From Pyropia yezoensis (taxonomy: Eukaryota > Rhodophyta > Bangiophyceae > Bangiales > Bangiaceae): a DNA stretch of 64,000 nt. Positions 11,760-23,499 of this stretch are shown here, piece by piece (the first letter of the stretch is position 1; the number at the start of each line of letters is the position of its first letter). The notes beneath the pieces were generated by a model that saw only the letters and a program-made list of their open reading frames with translations, was not told where the DNA came from and ran no database searches. The stretch lies in NCBI GenBank assembly GCA_009829735.1, contig CM020618.1:41345030-41409029 (forward strand). The letters run 5' to 3'. The translations under genes and the position numbers were made by a program.

Positions 11760-14700
11760 GTCGGTTTGGTGGTCGCCTGTTCTGCTACAACCCGACGCGC
11801 CCTGGTGGAGGCCAGCCGCTTGGGGCGCGTCTGGCCAAGCGCGTGGGTCCGTGCCACACATCAGGGGGGTGGGAGCCGGCTCCTCGTGCCCACACCGACC
11901 GGCGGACACCGCGCCTCGTTTTCTGCGCGTCTTGAAAAGCGCGCGGACGGGGTTCTCTTTGCCCACGTGCATGCGCAAGCGAGTGGGGAAGTGTCTGTTG
12001 CCCACAGGGGTGCTTATGCAAGATCATGGGCCAGGCGACCGATCCACGCCTCCTGGGCGTCTCGGATTGTGCCGGCCGCCCATGCGTTTGATGCCGCTGC
12101 ACGCCCCCCTCCCCCCCCTCCAGCCATCCTGGCGCCTGTATCCTCTCATCCGAGAAGACTGGAGCCAGCTCCCTGCCGAGCTGCGTTCTTTTCCTCTGGC
12201 GCTGCCATGGAGGCAACGGAGGGACGAGTCGGGCCGCCTCTCGCGACTGCGAGAGCTCCGCGGTCGGCGTCGGCGCGCCGCTCGTCCTCTGGTCGGACGA
12301 GGAGCCGTCGGCCGCGCGAGTCGTGGCCAGGGCGTGAAGCGGGGAGGTGGGGGTGGGGGTTGCTCCCCAAGCCCCGCGCGGGGTGTGCGGGCTGCCGGCC
12401 GACGGATCACCTGCACGGATGCCCAGCTGGCCGACCTCGACGCCAATCCTAGACCCTTTGATGGGGTCGCTACGCGGCGAGCGCCTTTGCTTTGGCGCGT
12501 AAGGCCGCTCGCAGGCATAGCGGTTGCTCTGAGGATGCAGCCCAGGATGGGACGAAAGGCGGCACTGCCGAGGGAGTTCAGAGCGCCTCCCCGTTTTTTA
12601 GAGCCTTAAGAGGGCCATTGGCGTCATTGCCATCTGCCACCGCCTTGCTCGCTGCCACCAGCCGCCGGCAACTGGTTTGCTAGTGGACCTAACAGGGGGC
12701 GGTCAGCGGCGTCGGAGGGGCACGCCTCTTGTGTGGGACAGAATTGAAAGGCGCGACGCGCGCACGCAGGCCATTCCCCTCTCGCCGCCGCCAAACGCCG
12801 CCCATCGTGGTTGATGCCGGCCGGGGATTGGACAGGCGGCCGCGGCTATGCCTTGCGCGACGGAACTGGTGCATGGATAGCGAGGCCGCCCTTGAACACC
12901 ATGCCGACACGCGCATGTCCGACGGCGGCCGGCGGGATAAAGGGTTGAGCCTCCGTCGGAGAGGCTCGGCCGCAGGTCTGAGCGCCTCTGGCAGGCGCGC
13001 GTGCAAGCGTCTCCGACCGCAGGGGTCTGCGCGGCGTCCCGCCAAAGAAGCTCTGCTGGTCATATCCTCCACTCACTGCACGCCACGCGGGTTGTGGGGT
13101 GGGCCGTTCACGGGCCACAATAGTTGGATAGCCTGCGCTTGGCGCTCAAGACAGGGCCAAGTCAACCAAAACGGCACTCCATCTGTTCTTAAAAGTCTCG
13201 CGAGTATGCGAAAAGAAATGAAAGCGGGACCGCTCCGTCGTGCTGGCGCTTGCTGACTGAGTATCCGTCTATGACCTGTCGGGCTTGGCAGAGACCTGTA
13301 GCATTCCCGCGGCTTTGGCATCTAGAATGAATATCGGAAGCGACTCTTCTGATTGGCGGATTGCGTCTTAAGCTCCACCATATCGGTAAGCGCATGACGT
13401 GGAAAGGCCGATGCGGATTCCCTCCATATCAGACGCCCCATGATCGGTGCGCGAGACGGCGCTCCCCAACAGGCGGCGCTGTGCTCCCTCGTCATCGGCG
13501 GCGGGGCTCCGGAGGGCTCCACCACACGCTTGTATGTAGGTGCGCGGGCCGCCACTGCATTAATTAAGCATGGCTGTTTCAGGTCCTTGCGGCAACCAGA
13601 GGTGCTCGTCGGCGGGGCGGCCGGGATTTGAACAGCTCACGGACTCACGATACATGGCATGTACAAGCTGGTGAAGAGAACGAAGTGGACCATTTCTGGA
13701 CGATTTCCTTCACCCAGCCACGAAAACGGTTATGGAATTCCCGGGTTCACGACGGGCACAACAAGTACTGTACGGAGTCAGCCTCAGTCGGCCTTCATAC
13801 GTGATATCTGGAGGCTGCTGGGGATACAGGACGCCAGGCTATGAATGGGCGACCTGGCGCGGCCGGGGGCCGATGAGGCACCGATCAGAGGCATGCGGGG
13901 CCCCCACGCCGTCGGCAGAAGTGCACTTCGGGGCGCAAGCCTTGTGCATGGCCGGCGACCGCACCTGCAGCTGCCGTTGTCGCCGCACCGGCCACCACGT
14001 CGCGGGGATGGGCCGGCGCTCTTCTGCCTCCCGCTCCCGCTTCCATCGACGAGAAGCGGGGCGCTCTGAAACAAAAAGAACACGTCCTCGTGTTGAGTAT
14101 CGATGGACCCACGCAGATCGCTCCTCGCGGCGTCGTTGTGCCCCTCGCTGGCTCCGAGACTGGCATCTTGGCCGCGTGGACGCGCCTCCTCGTCTGTACG
14201 AGGCGTCTCACGCGTGTCACCAGATTCTCGCGCTCACCACCGCGGGGCTTACCCGCCGCGGCGGCGTGGCCACCATCGGGAAGCTCCCCCCAAAGCGCTT
14301 CCACCCTATAGACCCAAAGCCTGCCGCGGCCACCGCAGCACTTTGCTCTCGTCGACGAAAGTCATGGTTATGGACCCCTGCCGCCGCCCAGTCTCCAACA
14401 AGCAACAAGCGGCATTCCCAGGGGACGGGCTCTCGCTCGAGGCGTGGTGAACGGGGAGCAAGACCCTCTGGTCGCATCCCGAGAAGTCCATCAGCTCGGG
14501 TGGAGGGGGCGGCGCGGGCGGCCAACACAGCGAGGGTTGGGAGGCAGCGCGCCGGGGGGGGAGGCTGGCGTGGAAAGCCAACACGCGGCCGCCCCACCGT
14601 GGCGCCAGCTGGTGGGGCGCGAGGGGTGGCAGAGACCTCCGCCTCTGACTTCCCATCCGCCTATGAAGGGCTCGGCGACGGGCAGGGGCCCTGTCAAAAG

Positions 14701-16770
14701 GGTTGCGGCGGCCCTCACCGCCACGCACGGGATGCGACTTGGGAGGCTCCACCGCTCGGGGCGGGGCACCAGGCAACGCACCGCGCGGTGGCCTTGCGTG
14801 GTGGCGGCGGCAGCCGCCTTCCCGACCCGTTTGGCAGTGCCCTGCGAGCGCCACGTGGCGCTCCCCTACCCCCCACTACATACCACCCCACACGCCCCGG
14901 GGGACGTTGAAGAGAAGGCAGGCGGCTACTCCCAACGTCTTCAAGACATCCGCCTCCTCGGTGAACATGGTGGGAAAGGGGCGGGCTCGCCTTGGCCCTC
15001 CCGTCCACGCCACCGTGCGCGCACACCTCCCCCCACGGACCCACATCCGCGCACCCAACCGGCCGGATAGAGCCCGCTGTCCCCCACGCCCACCCCCTGG
15101 CTACGCGCTCACCAAGGGCCTCATCATAGGTACTCCCCCCGCCCCCCCGCCCGTGACCAAAAAAAAAAGGCCACCAGCCACCCCTTGACTTCCCCCCTAT
15201 GGTGTGCGTGGCAATGGCGGCGGCGCTCTCTTCCCCTCGCCCCTCACCGCACCCGCAGCCGCCGGCGCCCCCACTGACAGAGGACCGACCCACCGCCCAA
15301 ACCCCCCCCCCCCCCCGGACAGGAATGGGGCACAGCCGCGACGTCTGGCACGTCCGTCATCGCGCGCTGCCGCCACCGGCAGCGCCGCCGGCCTGGGCTC
15401 GCACTGGCGGGAAGGTCCCCCCCCCACGCGGCGTGACATGATGGGGGTCCCGGAACTTTTAGACCGCGTGGGCGGCCACGGTCATGGCCCGACGACCTCT
15501 GCCTTTCACAGACACGGACACGCGCACCCCCCCCCCACCCCCCGCCGGCGCGGCCGCCCCGCCGGGGCTCGCCGTGGCCAGATCCCGCCCCCCGCCGCCT
15601 CGTGGCCCACCAGTCGCTCCTCATCTCCCGCCATCAGCCACTCAATCCGCCCCCCGCCCCCCCCCACCCCCCCCCGCCCACACCCCGCAGATGGGGTTTC
15701 ACATAGATCCCAGCCGCCGCGGGCCCCCGCGCCACCGTCCCTTCTTCGCCCCCGCCAGCAGCCGCCCGCCCCCCCCCCCCCCCCCCGCCCCGCCAGCCGT
15801 CCGCCCTCCCCACTACATACCCCTGGCGGTTGGCCGGCCAGCCCAACCAACAACCCCCACCGCCGTCCCGATGCGGCGCCGCCGCCGCCAGTCGCGAATG
15901 GCACGGGGCAGTCTGGGAGCCGCGGCACCCCCCCCCCACCCTCGCAGCTGGGGGCTGCAGTGTGGTGGTGGCGTGTCTCGACCGCCGCCGCCCGTGCGGG
16001 CTCTGCCGACACCAGCCGAGGGCGCGCGTGGAAGGTCAACCGGCGGGCGCCCGCCGCCTCCATCCCGCCGCCGGCCCGCCCCACGCCGGTGTCGTCCCCG
16101 GGGCGGCGCTCCCCCACGACGGCTGACGTGCCAGCAGCGCCGCCGTTGCCGGCGGCAGAGGCCCCTGCGGAGCACCCGCCCACCGCCCCCACCCCCCCCA
16201 CCCCCCACTAGCTAGCCTTCCACCCCCCCCCCCCCCCCCCCCCGCGCCTGCTCATCACCCGCCGCGCTCCCCGCCTGCCGCGCTCCCCACCCGCCGCCGT
16301 GCGGCACGGGTGCGTCATGCCGGCACCCGCCGCCTCCACCGCCGCCACTGCCGCTGCTGTCGCTGCCGCCGCTGCCGCCGCTGTCCCCGACCGCCGTCGG
16401 CGGTCGACGTGACCACCGTCTCCCGTCGCGCGGCGGCGGCGGCCCGCGGGGGGGGGCGCAGCAGAGTGCACAGACCCCACTCTATTGCGGGCCTCTGACC
16501 ACCCTCCCGCCCGCCACCACCCAGCTACCCAGCCACCCACGTCCCCCCCACCGCCTCCTGCCCGGCTCCTCCCCTTTGCATTCGGTGCGCTTTCCAACGT
16601 TGCCATCCTCTCCACCGGCCAGGCTCCAACAATTCCCCTTCCTTCGCATCTTCCCGTCCACCCCCTCCCCCCCCCACCTCTCTCCCCCCTCTTCTCCCTC
16701 TCTGCGTTGCCCTTCACTCTTTCATTTTTTTTTTTTTTGTTTCCTTCTCTCCTCGTCTTTCTTGGCACAC
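11760..16770. other. 5-kb interval without a supportable gene
   Basis: Many overlapping Arg/Pro/Ala-rich frames occur on both strands, but none shows a domain, a signal peptide, or a frame that stands out from the others. 12.0-14.4 kb is of moderate GC. 15.1-16.7 kb is strongly C-rich on the plus strand, with poly-C runs at about 15,301-15,316, 15,773-15,786 and 16,227-16,243. The last 100 bases (16,672-16,765) are a pyrimidine tract followed by ATGCAG, which could be either a leader or a 3' splice site for the ABC transporter gene. Confidence 0.5.
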
Positions 16771-16771
16771 C

Positions 16772-17084
16772 ATGCAGCGGCGGCTGCGGCGACTGCTGCC
16801 CGTCCGCCTGGGCGGCCTCCCCCCCGCCCCACCCCCCCCCCAAGCCCAGTGCCCGGTGAGGCCACCGCCTCCCGCCCCAGCCGCCTCGTCTACCACTGGG
16901 TTCGGCCGCTGCTGTCGCGGGGGGCGGCGCGGCCGCTGGCCGCCGCGGACCTGCCCCCGCTCCTGCCGGGTGACGCGCTGCCGCCGCTCGCCGCGGCGTT
17001 TGCGGCCGCCCACGCGCGGGCGGTGGCGGCCGACGTGGCCGCCGCCGCCGCCAATGCCACTGCCGCCGGCCCCACTGCCGCGGA

Positions 17085-17171
<87 letters not shown>

Positions 17172-20100
17172 TCCCGCCGCTGCCGGCGCTGCCGCCGGCG
17201 CTGCTGCTGGGACGGCCATTCCGGGCGCACCGCACCCACCGCCGCCGGGGGGGGGGGGGGGGCGCCGCCGTCCGCGGCTGCTGGCGGCGGTGGCGGCGCC
17301 AAGGCCGCCCCTGCGGCGGCAGCGGCAGCGGCAGCGGCGGCAGCGGCAGCGGCATCTGCGGCATCTGTGGCAGCGGCGCGGCCCGGTCTGGGGTGGGCGC
17401 CCTGGCGGTGGCAGTGGCGGCAGCTGTCGCCCACCCTCCGGGCGCTGGGGTCTGTCTTTGGCCGCGACGTGGCGCTGGCGCTGCTGTGGAAGCCCCCCTG
17501 GCTGGCCGCCGCCGTCGGGCAGGTCTTTTGCCTCCGCTACATCGTCACCCACATTGAGGTAGTGCAGGCCGACCCCGACGACGCGTCCCTGCCGGCGGGC
17601 CTCGCCGTCGTTGCCGCCATGTTTGTCGCCACCGCCGCCCTGTCGGTCCTCCGCCACGGCCTCTTTGGCGCCATGATGCGCCACGGCATGCGGGCGCGGG
17701 CTGCGCTCGCGGGCGCCCTCTTTGCCAAGCTCCTCCGAGCCGACGTGGCGAGCCCCGCCGTCGCCACCGGGGCGCTCGCCAACGTCTTTGCCACCGACGT
17801 GACGCGGGTGCTGGATGCGGCGGCGTTCCTCCACTTCCTCGTCGCCGCCCCCGTGGAGCTGGCGGTGTTTGCGTCACTGGCGGCGGTGGACCTGGACGGC
17901 CCGTCGGCCGCCGCGGCGGTGGCGGTGCTGCTCGCCCTCCTCCCCGCGCAGGCGGCGTTTACCGCCGCCATGCACGCCGCCCGCCGCCGGGCGGTGGGCC
18001 ATGCCGACACCCGCCTGGGCGCCCTGGCGGACCTCCTCCGGTCGGCACGGGCGGTCAAGCTGGCGGGCGCCGAGGCAGCCTTCCACGACGCCATCACGGG
18101 AGCGCGCGCCCGCGAGGCGGCGGACCTCCGCCGCGCCCTCACCCTCCGCACCGCCAACGCGGCGCTCTTCTTTGCCGCCCCGCTGCTCATTGCGGCGGCG
18201 GGGTTTGGGGTGTTTGCGGCACGAGGGGGGGCGCTCACCCCCGCGCGTACCTTTTCCGCCATGGCCCTCTTCAACTATTGTGCGCGGGTGCTGATGATGG
18301 CGCCGAATGGCGCCGCCGCCGTCGCCGAGGCGCTCGTCGCCATGCCCCGCATCGACGCGGTGCTCGCGGCAGAAGAGGCGCCGTGCGCGGTGGCGGCGGC
18401 GGCGGCGGCGGCGGCGACGGCGGCGGCGGCGGCGGCGTCGTCGGGCTCGGCGGGGGGGAGGGGGGGGGGTGCGCCGACGGGCGTGGCCGCGGCAGCGGCA
18501 GCGGATGCCCCCGCCGGCGCGGTGATTTGGGCGCGCGATGCAACCTTTCACTGGCCCGTCGCGGCGGGCGGCAGACCGCCGTCGTCGCCGTCGCCGTCGT
18601 CGTCCCAGTCCTCGTCGGCAGACCGCGGGGCGTCCACGGCGTCCTCGTCAGCGGGTGAGCGTGGCGCTGCCAAATCCGCGGTGGTTGCAGCCGCCCCACC
18701 GACGGCGGCGGCGGCGGCGGCGGCGGCGTCGCCTGCCCCGCCCGGCAGCAGGTGCACGCCCGCCGCCGACCCGCTGTCTGTGGGTGCGGCAGCGGCGGCG
18801 GTGGCCCTCCCCCCGCTCCCCGGTTGGCAGCAGTCGTCATCATCGTCGTCTGGCTCCGCCTTGACCGGGTCGTCGTCGGCAGCGGCTGCCGCCGGCAGCG
18901 GCGGCGCGCCCGCCCACCCCGTCGCGAACCTGTCCCTGGCCGTCTGCCCCGGGGAGATGGTGCTGGTGACGGGGGTGGTCGGGGCGGGCAAGTCGTCCCT
19001 GCTGCTGGGCCTCCTCGGGGAGCTTGCATGCACCCCTGCGGGGTCGGCGGGCGTGTCGGTCGGCGCCGCCTACTGTGCCCAGTCCCCGTGGGTGGCCGCC
19101 GACACCCTCCGCCGCAACATTACGCTGTTCCCAGTCGCCGCTGCGCCGGGCACGGCCGCCCCCTTTGGCAGCGGTGACGGCAACGACGGCGACGGCGACG
19201 GTGACGACAGCGACGGGCGCCCCCCCGTGGACGAGGAGCGGTACTCGCGCGTCCTCGACGCGTGTGGCCTGCTTCCCGACCTGGCGGCCTTCCGCCCCGC
19301 TGGCGACGCGACCATTGTTGGCGAGCACGGGGTGACGCTGTCGGGGGGCCAAAAGGCGCGGCTGGCCCTGGCCCGCGCCGCGTACACCCGCGCGGGCGCC
19401 TATCTCCTCGACGATGTGCTCGCGGCGGTCGACGCGGTCGCCGCCCGGCGGATTGCGCGCAAGGTGCTGGGCCGGGGGGGGCTCCTCGCCGCCGCCGCGC
19501 GGGTGGTGGTCACCGCCACCCCGGCGGTGCTGCTGCCGGCGGCGGACCGGATTGTCGAGGTGCGCGGGGGGGGGCGCCCGCCGTTCGTCGTCGATGCTGC
19601 CGCCGTGCGGCGGGCGGCCGCGGCGGTGGCCCGGGGGGTGGGCGCGCCGCCCGCGCTTCCGGGGGGAGGGGCTGACAATGACCCCGCTGCGATGGGCGAC
19701 GCGGCCGTGGCGGCGGTGGTGGCGACCATGTATGGCGGGGGCGGCAGCGGCGGCGGCAGTGTGGCGGAATCGCGGGGCGGGGAGGCGGCGGCGTCGGCGG
19801 CTTCGGTGGCGGCGGCGACGGCGGCGGCGGCAGTCTGTGAAGACGACGAGGAGGATGGGGACAGCGATGTGGGCGACGACGAGCGTGCCGCCCGACAGGC
19901 CGCCGCGCGTCCCGACCCGCCGGCGGGCGCTGTGGGTAACGGCGGTGGTGGCGGCTGCGGGGGTGACGGCGGGGAGGCCAAGGGGGATGCTCCCGCCGAC
20001 GGAGCGCCCGCAGAGCTGACGGCCGAAGACCGGGTGACGGGCGCCGTCGGCTGGTCGGTGGTGCGGCGGTACGCTGCGGCCGGCGGGGGCCTCCCCGCCG

Positions 20101-21947
20101 TGGCGGTCGTGGCGGCGGCGTTTGCGGCCGCCCAGGGCGGGCGGCAGGTGGCCGAGTGGTGGCTGTCGCGGTGGGCGAGCGACGCGGGCGGCCGGTTTGG
20201 GGATGCCGGCGCTGCCGCCGCCGACGCGGCCCCCCGGTCGGCGGGCAATGCCTACTATGGGGGCGTCTTTGCGGCCATGGCGGTGGGCACCACTTTGCTG
20301 GCGGGCGGGCGGGCGGTGGTCTTTTCCGCGCGTGCGGTGGCGGCGTCGCGGACCCTCCACGACGCGCTCATTGTGCGGCTGCTGGTCGCGACGGTGGCCT
20401 ACCTGGACGCCACCCCGTCGGGGCGGATCCTCAACCGGGCTGCCAAGGACGTGGACGCGGTGGACGTGACGCTGCCTATGACGCTGGCAGACCTGTTTCA
20501 GATTGGCGCTCTCACCGCCGCCACCCTCGGGACCGTCGCGGCGGTGCTGCCCTGGTTTCTCCTCGCGCTCCCGCCGCTGGGCCTGGCCTTTCTCCGCTAC
20601 CAGCACACGTACGTGGCGTCAAGCCGGGAGCTCAAGCGCCTCGACGGCATCAGCCGCAGCCCCGTCCACGCGGCGCTGGCCGAGGCGGCGGCGGGGGTGG
20701 TGACGCTCCGCGCGGCGGGCGGCGGCGCCGCCGCGGCGGCCCGCTTTGGCCGCCTCCTCGACGCCAACACCGCCGCCTACCACGCGTTTGTGTGCAGCGG
20801 CCGGTGGCTGGGCCTCCGCCTGGATGGCCTGGTGGCCATCGTCGTGGGCGTCACGGCGCTGCTGGCGCTGGCCACGGCGCGGACGCTGCCGGCGGGCCTG
20901 GCGGGCCTGGCACTGTCGCAGACCCTCCTGCTGACGGGGATCCTGCAGTGGGGGGTGCGGCAGGCGTCTGAGGCGGAAAACCTCCTCGTCAGCGTGGAGC
21001 GGCTGGTCGCCATGGCCACCACCCCGCCCGTTGAGGTGGCCGTCGCGCGGCCGCCGGCGGTGGTACCCCCCCCCGGGTGGCCGGCGTCGGGGGGGGTCAC
21101 ATTCCGGAACGTGACCCTGCGGTACCGCCCCGAGCTGCCCCCGGCCTTGGACGGCGTGTCCCTCACCGTCGCGGCGGGCACGCACGTGGCGCTGGTGGGC
21201 CCGTCGGGGGCGGGCAAGTCGACCCTCCTCGCCGCCCTGTCGCGGCAGGTGGAGCTGGCCACCGACGCGGGTAATGGGGGGACCATCACCCTCGACGGCC
21301 TCGACGTGGCGCGGGTGCCCCTCCCCGCCCTGCGGGGTGCCCTGGCGGTGGTCCCCCAGGACGCGTCGCTCTTCTTCCCCACCCTCCGCGCCAATGTGGA
21401 CCCGGGCGGCGGCGCCACCGACGCGGCCATCTGGGCGGCGCTCGCCGCGGCGGGGGTGGCGGACCTGGCCGCCTCTCGCGGAGGGCTGTCGGCGCCCGTT
21501 GGCGCCGACGGGGGGCGCCTCTCGGCGGGCCAGCGGCAGCTGGTGTGCCTCGCCCGCGCGCTCGTCCGCGCCGCCCCGCTGGTGGTGCTCGACGAGGCCA
21601 CCGCGGGCGCAGACGCTGCCACCGACGCAGCCGTCCGCGCGGCGGTGCGGCGGTGCCCGACGGTGGTGAGCGTCGTCCACCGGCTGCGCGCCGCGGCAGA
21701 GGCGGATGTGGTGGCGGTTGTTCGGGGGGGGCGGATTGTCGAGGTGGGCCCGCCGGCCTCGCTGCTGCGGCGGCGGGGACGCCCAGAGGGGGAGGAGGGG
21801 GAGGAGGGGGAGGAAGGGGAGGAAGGGGAGGAGGGGGAGGAGCGCGTGTTTGCCGCCATGGTCGCCGCCCTGCCTGCCGCGGAGCGGGCGGCGGTGGTGG
21901 CTGCTGCTGGGGCGGGGGAGGGCGTCGAGGGGCAGGCCAACGGGTAG
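16772..21947 (+). CDS. ABCC/MRP-type full-length ABC transporter, reading frame broken at homopolymers
   Basis: The main frame (about 17,262-21,947) holds membrane domain 1, NBD1, membrane domain 2 and NBD2. NBD1 has Walker A GVVGAGKSS (about 18,971), Q-loop QSPW, signature LSGGQ (about 19,338) and Walker B YLLDDV. NBD2 has Walker A GPSGAGKST (about 21,205), signature LSAGQ, Walker B LVVLDEAT and H-loop VVSVVHRL. The unequal NBDs (Asp after Walker B in NBD1, Glu in NBD2) are typical of ABCC. The family's N-terminal motif (SRLVYHWVRPLLSRG, then RPLAAADLPPLLPGD) lies at about 16,880-16,980 but in another frame. The two frames would join if the 16-G run at 17,247-17,262 had one more G. ATG 16772 is in a third frame, so either a second indel lies in the C runs at 16,819-16,841 or 16,776-16,777 is a splice acceptor after the pyrimidine tract. 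It probably exports organic anions or conjugates across the vacuolar or plasma membrane. Confidence 0.85.
17080..17171 (+). repeat. GCCGAC hexanucleotide repeat coding for Ala-Asp
   Basis: About fifteen hexamers, the first three GCGGAC and the rest GCCGAC. They give an (Ala-Asp)n stretch in the frame of the ABCC N-terminal motif and lie inside the transporter gene just before the poly-G frame break. Confidence 0.85.
21785..21842 (+). repeat. GAGGAGGGG-type tandem repeat in the ABC transporter C-terminus
   Basis: A 9-bp unit of the type GGGGAGGAG is repeated about six times and codes for Gly-Glu-Glu. It lies between the end of NBD2 and the last 40 residues of the transporter. Confidence 0.8.
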
Positions 21948-22236
21948 GAGAGAAGGACCGACGAGGACGGCAGGGTCTGGGCGGCCGACAGGGAGGCGTC
22001 CACGCGGCTGATGCGAAGGCAGGTTGGGGGAGGTGAAGTAGAGGCAACTTGCGGCCGACCGCGGTCAACGCTGGCTGCACTGAAAACAAATCAATGGGAG
22101 CCCCCCCGCGGTCACAAGGGGGGGCTATTAGCGAAGCTGTCCACAAGTCCAGGGAAAGAGCGAATGAGAGACTTTAAGGAGTGGCATTACAATCGCGCCC
22201 GCCTGCACAGGCAGCTGCCGCGCCGCCACCTCTGCG

Positions 22237-22881
22237 CAGTGGTGCTTAAAGGGTGGTCCAGGAAAACGCCTTAAATCGGGTTTGCGGGTTGCGGATGCGA
22301 TTGCAGACCCCTCTCACGGTACATACCCTCCGCCCCAGCATTCTCTATTATTTTTGCGTACCAGCTGTGGCCGTTACGTGGGGCGACGTACGCGCTGCAT
22401 ACGACCATCACGTGAAGCACCACGCGCTGTGCTACAAGAGCATACAATGCGGCAGGGCGTATGTCTCCCGACCATCACCGTCGTGTGCGCCCCACAGCAG
22501 CTGTCAAAACAGACCCACAGAATATAGTGGAAACGAGAAACCCGCTGTGGAAGGGGCCTAAAAACGCGCATTTCTCAGATGGAGGTGCCGGACGGTAAAG
22601 AGTGCTGGTTGGCTGATACTCGCCCAGTCATGAAGACCAGACCGCGTGCTGAGATTTTAGTGGTTGATCCTCGCGAAGTCGTTCCCAGCGTTACCCGGAG
22701 CCTTCCAGCGAACGTGTGCCCCGCTAATTTTTGCATAGGGCCCGCAGCGTTTGCGCAAAAAACCGAGAGATGAAAAGAAAACGGCGTGACACGGCCATCC
22801 GCAAACCGTCTGTGGACTCGCCCGCGGGTCCATGAACAGGTTAAAACAGGCTTTTCCTGAACCTCCCTTTAAGCACCACTG
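22237..22881. mobile_element. Non-autonomous hAT-like element (645 bp)
   Basis: The two ends are inverted copies that start CAGTGGTGCTTAAAGGG. The match is perfect for 17 nt, then one mismatch, GGT, one mismatch, and CAGGAAAA. The left arm is about 22,237-22,275 and the right arm about 22,840-22,881. Termini of the form CA(G)NG are usual for hAT transposons such as Charlie-type elements. The inside is AT-richer than its surroundings and holds no frame with transposase features, so it is a MITE-like derivative. The 8-bp flanks (CCTCTGCG and CGCTGCCG) do not match well, so the target-site duplication is lost or the ends are off by a few bases. It lies between the ABC transporter and the GPX gene. 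Confidence 0.6.
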
Positions 22882-23499
22882 CGCTGCCGCCGCCGCCACC
22901 ACACCAGCACCGCCGCCACCACTGTCGCCGCGGCCGCCGTCGACCCCGGTGACGGCGGTGGGGACGTGGATGCCGAGCGCGGCGACCCTCCCTCGGCCAG
23001 CCGCGCCTGCGCCTCACAGAGCGGAGGCGAGTGGCCGCTGTCAGGGGTGGGGGGGCAGCGGACGGCAGGGGGCGCTCCGGGCCCTCGGAGGGGGGGGGCG
23101 GCTGCCGACCGTCCATACCTCGTCGCGCGGCGGGGATCCTTTCCGCGCCTCCCTTTTTTTGGTTGTCTCCCAAAGGAAGCGACCGCCACGTGGGCGTAAC
23201 TATCGAAAACTATCTGATTGTGGCTCTGGCCGCTCGAGCGTCGCCAAACAACGGTGACGCCTCGTCGGTCAGGTCCGACACTGGGGCGGGTGCCTCGTGG
23301 GCGGGAAGGGCGGCCGCCGCGACGGCGCTGGAGGCGGCAGCCCGCACAGCGCCACCCCCACCCCCCTGCGAGCCCCCACCACCAGATGCCCATGCGGCGG
23401 TCGGTGCGGCCAGCCGCAGCACGAGTCGGCGGCTGCATGCCACCCGGCAGCTGTTGACCCCCCCCACGACCGCAACCGCCCCCTTCAACAGCGGCCTCC

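Noticed and set aside
13615-13645. Minus-strand GTTCAAATC, a perfect pol III B-box/T-loop motif, suggesting a tRNA or SINE
   Set aside because: The bases around it do not form a T-stem, and no acceptor stem, anticodon arm or A-box fits at the right distance.
15204-16211. A 335-codon proline-rich frame and the 408-codon minus-strand frame next to it
   Set aside because: They overlap each other and other open frames in C-rich DNA; none has a domain or a clear start.
16208-17434. Minus-strand Arg/Ala-rich frame across the ABCC N-terminus
   Set aside because: It is the antisense shadow of the transporter, whose N-terminal motif is recognisable on the plus strand.
22098-22127. AGCCCCCC/GGGGGGCT hairpin after the ABC transporter gene as a terminator
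   Set aside because: Eukaryotic pol II genes do not use such hairpins, and G/C runs of this kind are common here by chance.
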